Positions 61,689 to 64,000 of a stretch of DNA of 64,000 nucleotides are shown piece by piece. The notes beneath the pieces were generated by a model that was not told the DNA's origin, did no database searches, and saw only the letters and a program-made list of their open reading frames with translations. The stretch comes from an uncultured Bacteroidales bacterium (lineage in GTDB: Bacteria; Bacteroidota; Bacteroidia; Bacteroidales; Muribaculaceae): contig CADCFN010000007.1 in assembly GCA_902800715.1 (NCBI GenBank), positions 1 to 64,000 on the forward strand. The letters run 5' to 3'. The stretch's first letter is position 1. The number at the start of each line of letters is the position of its first letter. The position numbers and the translations under genes were made by a program.

Positions 61689-61746
61689 CACTACATGTGA
61701 TAAGGATAAATGCGTTGTCAAGTACACAACGATAACATCACTGCCA

Positions 61747-61837
61747 CCACCATCAGGGTCCCACTATGCCGTGGCTCCCGCCACGGCAACTCCAGCAGCA
61801 ATGTCACATGGGCGGCGGCTATGCCCCTGTCAATCCA
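61747..61837. repeat. 91-bp direct repeat, copy R1 (upstream)
   Basis: Begins CCACCATCAGGGTCCC and ends GTCAATCCA. Contains a GCCGTGGC-TCCC-GCCACGGC hairpin and a degenerate GGCGGC stem. Same length as R2 (63176-63266) with six differences, about 93 percent identity. R1 lies in the 5' leader of the gene 61869-63104. Confidence 0.85.
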
Positions 61838-61868
61838 CAACAATATACTTTAAATCAAAAATAAAACC

Positions 61869-63104
61869 ATGAGTAACAAAATTTTTCATTACCGTGTCGA
61901 CGGTACCCACGACGAATGCGCAGCCGATAACCCTTGGAGCCAGTGTCTTATCAACCACGAGACCAACTCCGACGAGTTCACAATCAATCACCTCGTCACC
62001 ATTGGTGGCCAGCCCATCATCTCACAGCACCGTGCCACCTATCTCACCGGCACCGACACATGCCATGCACACCATTTCGCCAAGATGCTCGCTGGTACAA
62101 TCCTGTCCGGCAGTTATCAGTACGCCCCTTCGCTCACCACATCACCCACTAAGCCTGTCACAATCGAGCTGTATAATGGGCTTGGACCAAATGGAACAAC
62201 ACGCCACCACACCACATCAGCAACACCAGGAACAGTACTTTGGATTGACACGATTCACAGTCCCTATGACTGCGCACAACTTTACAGCGAGATGAAAGAG
62301 AACTTCCATTTCGACGACGGTAACTTCAATCTCGTTTGTCTCGACATGCTCGGCGTCTTCCGTGAGGACTATTACTGTGTCATCAACCGCATCGAGTCAC
62401 ATATCAGCGAACTCAAACCTGCACTCATCGTCATTGACGATATCGACCACTTCTTGCCACACTGCGGCATCAACGTCGCTTCAACATTCAACCACATCGT
62501 CCGCGACACTCTCAACCACACCGAGAGCGCATTCCTCTTCATCGGATATAACCACCTGGGCAAACGTGCATCGACAACGGGTGATCTCGGCAAATTCCTC
62601 TTCCCAAGTTCCAATAGCGTCTTCTCAGTCAACACACAGAATGGCATTTCACACGTTCGCATCGTCAAAGCATTCCAATACACCAATAACGACACACCTG
62701 AATTCATTTTCTCCATCGGTGAAGGCAATCTCCCACACGAAATGGTCAAGACAATCCCATCTGGCACAATACCCTCTACAATCGTTGAGCACTCCACACT
62801 ACAGGACATCATCAGCGAGGTCATCGAGCCAGACGAGAAACTCTCCACCGAGGAACTTGCCATCCGCATTAGCAAGCGGCAAACCCAACTCAATCGCATC
62901 AACAAGGCACGCACCATCATCTCCCAAGCCCTCACCTACGGTCTAATAAAAAAACAAAACGGCAGCAACACCTACATCCTCTGCTCCAACAAGTTAGATT
63001 CTCCCATTAACACTCAATTAACACTTCCGCCCACCCTGTCAGCCACACCAACTGAAAGTTCCCAAGAACGAGTTGTTGAAGTATTACGAGCTGCCAGCTC
63101 GTAA
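61869..63104 (+). CDS. RecA-fold/RepA-like ATPase with degenerate Walker A
   Basis: 411 aa, not assignable to a named gene. The order of motifs follows RepA/AAA_25 NTPases: TGTDTCHAHHFAKMLAG (60-76), where Walker A should be, then TVLWIDTI (122-129). Walker B is PALIVIDDIDHF (184-195), followed by SAFLFIGYNHLGKR, which is like the usual xxxVxHxxK block. The P-loop lacks the Gly-Lys-Ser/Thr, so ATP binding is doubtful. A C-terminal helix-turn-helix-like part (KQTQLNRINKARTIISQALTYGLI region) might bind DNA. It is flanked by two 91-bp direct repeats and rich in Thr and His codons, unlike neighbours. Probably a mobile or domesticated replication gene. Confidence 0.6.
   Translation: MSNKIFHYRVDGTHDECAADNPWSQCLINHETNSDEFTINHLVTIGGQPIISQHRATYLTGTDTCHAHHFAKMLAGTILSGSYQYAPSLTTSPTKPVTIELYNGLGPNGTTRHHTTSATPGTVLWIDTIHSPYDCAQLYSEMKENFHFDDGNFNLVCLDMLGVFREDYYCVINRIESHISELKPALIVIDDIDHFLPHCGINVASTFNHIVRDTLNHTESAFLFIGYNHLGKRASTTGDLGKFLFPSSNSVFSVNTQNGISHVRIVKAFQYTNNDTPEFIFSIGEGNLPHEMVKTIPSGTIPSTIVEHSTLQDIISEVIEPDEKLSTEELAIRISKRQTQLNRINKARTIISQALTYGLIKKQNGSNTYILCSNKLDSPINTQLTLPPTLSATPTESSQERVVEVLRAASS
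63086..63104. repeat. Hairpin containing the stop codon of gene 61869-63104
   Basis: TACGAGCT-GCC-AGCTCGTA closes over the stop codon. It is followed by A-run on the plus strand, so as an intrinsic terminator it does not fit this gene. It may influence release or message stability. Confidence 0.45.
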
Positions 63105-63175
63105 AAAAAAGAAAACAAGAAAGTAAAAGAACAACTTCACAACACCGCTTTCAGCAATGACCCATCACTGAGATT

Positions 63176-63266
63176 CCACCATCAGGGTCCCGCTATGCCG
63201 TGGCTCCCGCCACGGCCACTCCAGCAGCAATGTCACGTGGGCGGCGGCTCTGCCGCCGTCAATCCA
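63176..63266. repeat. 91-bp direct repeat, copy R2 (downstream)
   Basis: Second copy of R1. The GCCGTGGC-TCCC-GCCACGGC hairpin is intact, and GGCGGC-GGCTCT-GCCGCC forms a second perfect stem that R1 has lost. It ends 13 nt before the convergent hemW stop and may serve as its terminator. Confidence 0.85.
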
Positions 63267-63279
63267 TCCGTCTTATCCG

Positions 63280-64000
63280 TCACCCATCCCACATGAGGTC
63301 ACGGATGATACTGTCGCTGAGCATGATGCCGTCGCGGGTCAACACATAGCGGACATCCTCGGTCACGCGCAAATGGCCGGCGGCAATGTGGGGCTTGGCC
63401 TCACGTGTGAAGTGCTGCCATGCCGTTTCTCCGAAGTCATGGCGCAGACGGTCAGCATCCACGCCGCGAGCAGTGCGCAAGCCGAGCATCACCCGCTCAT
63501 CGTATCGTTCCATTTGGGTCAATTCTTCTTGCTCAAAGGCCGGCTCACCCGCCGTGACTTTGTCAATGTACTCCTGCAAGTTGGCAGGGTTGCTGCGCCT
63601 CACCTCACCATCATAGCTGTGGGCACCTGCCCCAAGTCCCAGGTAGGGCGTGTCGTTCCAGTACGAGGAGTTATGGCGGGAGTGGTATCCCGGCAAGGCG
63701 AAGTTGGAAATTTCATAATGCTCATAGCCGGCACGCTGCAATGACTGGACCAAGATGCGGTACATCTCCAGGCACTGTTCCTCAGGCACTTCGGTAACCT
63801 CGCCGCGCTCACGCTGCCACCACAACCGCGTGCCTTCCTCATAAGTCAGCCCATAGGCCGAGATGTGCTGCGGAGTGAGTGCCAACGCGCGCTCAACCGA
63901 GTCAGTCCATGACGTTATCGTCTGTCCCGGCAAGCCATAGATAAGGTCAATGCTGATGTTATCGATACCCGTATCACGCAGTCGTGCGACAGCCTCCTCC
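63280..64000 (-). CDS. hemW: HemW-type radical SAM heme chaperone, C-terminal part (runs off the right edge)
   Basis: About 240 residues of the C-terminal half are present. The N-terminal radical SAM cluster motif lies beyond the right edge. Visible family features are NISIDLIYGLPGQTITSW, HISAYGLTYEEGT, GYEHYEISNFALPGYHSRHNSSYWND and YLGLGAGAHSYDG. A C-terminal winged-helix-like domain (MLGLRTARGVDADRLRHDFG) follows. Related to coproporphyrinogen III dehydrogenase HemN. The cysteine that would separate HemN from HemW is outside the window, so the name follows the HemW-like sequence style. Confidence 0.85.
   Translation of the reverse strand, partial: EEAVARLRDTGIDNISIDLIYGLPGQTITSWTDSVERALALTPQHISAYGLTYEEGTRLWWQRERGEVTEVPEEQCLEMYRILVQSLQRAGYEHYEISNFALPGYHSRHNSSYWNDTPYLGLGAGAHSYDGEVRRSNPANLQEYIDKVTAGEPAFEQEELTQMERYDERVMLGLRTARGVDADRLRHDFGETAWQHFTREAKPHIAAGHLRVTEDVRYVLTRDGIMLSDSIIRDLMWDG

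Noticed and set aside
1-64000. CRISPR array or tRNA genes
   Set aside because: I saw no regularly spaced repeats with unique spacers and no cloverleaf with a GTTCGAATC-type T-arm in a plausible position.

Overview
The window looks like a chromosomal segment of a gut Bacteroidales. Evidence read directly: many promoters of the Bacteroidetes primary-sigma type (TTTG or TTG, about 20 nt, TAnnTTTG), a full Na+-NQR operon, a TonB/ExbB/ExbD cluster with the large Bacteroidetes-type ExbD, OstA-like and M16/PpiC envelope genes, dockerin-bearing secreted proteins, and few Shine-Dalgarno-like sites. The 16S fragment at the left edge (CTAGCGACAGGCTTAAC on the minus strand) fits my memory of Muribaculaceae better than Bacteroides or Prevotella, but family placement is an inference.

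Layout. 1-600: 5' end of a 16S gene on the minus strand with leader and promoter. 622-5000 (-): TerB-like, ftsH, rsfS, gdhA. 5448-8050 (+): serC-serA and a DIP1984-type gene. 8342-13752 (-): exbB-exbD-exbD-tonB, plus a second tonB copy separated by transposon debris and an unusual palindromic element (9763-10127). 14246-20218 (+): nqrABCDEF. 20295-21933 (-): flavodoxin-like lipoprotein, Skp/OmpH lipoprotein, small membrane protein. 22183-28637 (+): the accessory region, with a REP-type HUH transposase, a one-chain ECF sigma factor/membrane anchor/outer-membrane barrel, a secreted BNR-repeat protein, a barrel remnant, and a radical SAM plus Gfo/Idh pair. 28660-36151: guaD, a frameshifted pepD, DUF3127, AlbA_2, a C10 protease with dockerin and an SGNH esterase. 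36289-53684 (-): hisK-mutL-ostA-surA, M16, PpiC, recQ, clpX-clpP-tig. 53895-58006 (-): ECF sigma, holin/YtxH envelope cluster, DUF285 surface protein. 58245-64000: uvrA, an AlkD-like gene, a degenerate RecA-fold ATPase framed by 91-bp direct repeats, and the end of hemW.

Most interesting system: the gene at 23312-24982 joins sigma regions 2 and 4 to one transmembrane helix, a long periplasmic linker and a C-terminal outer-membrane beta-barrel. It therefore looks like an envelope sensor whose output domain is the sigma factor itself. The same two-block motif (TGCAGTC, 14 nt, RGYATCWWMAC) lies 21-32 nt before this gene, before the BNR gene and before the radical SAM operon. This suggests an autoregulated three-unit regulon. 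Second is the 365-bp element at 9763-10127: two inverted arms, each with four mini-hairpins closed by C-GNA-G loops. Their stems differ between arms yet stay paired.

Housekeeping functions dominate elsewhere: energy coupling (NQR feeding TonB/ExbBD), outer-membrane biogenesis (SurA-like, OstA-like, Skp), protein quality control (FtsH, ClpXP, trigger factor) and DNA repair (MutL, RecQ, UvrA).
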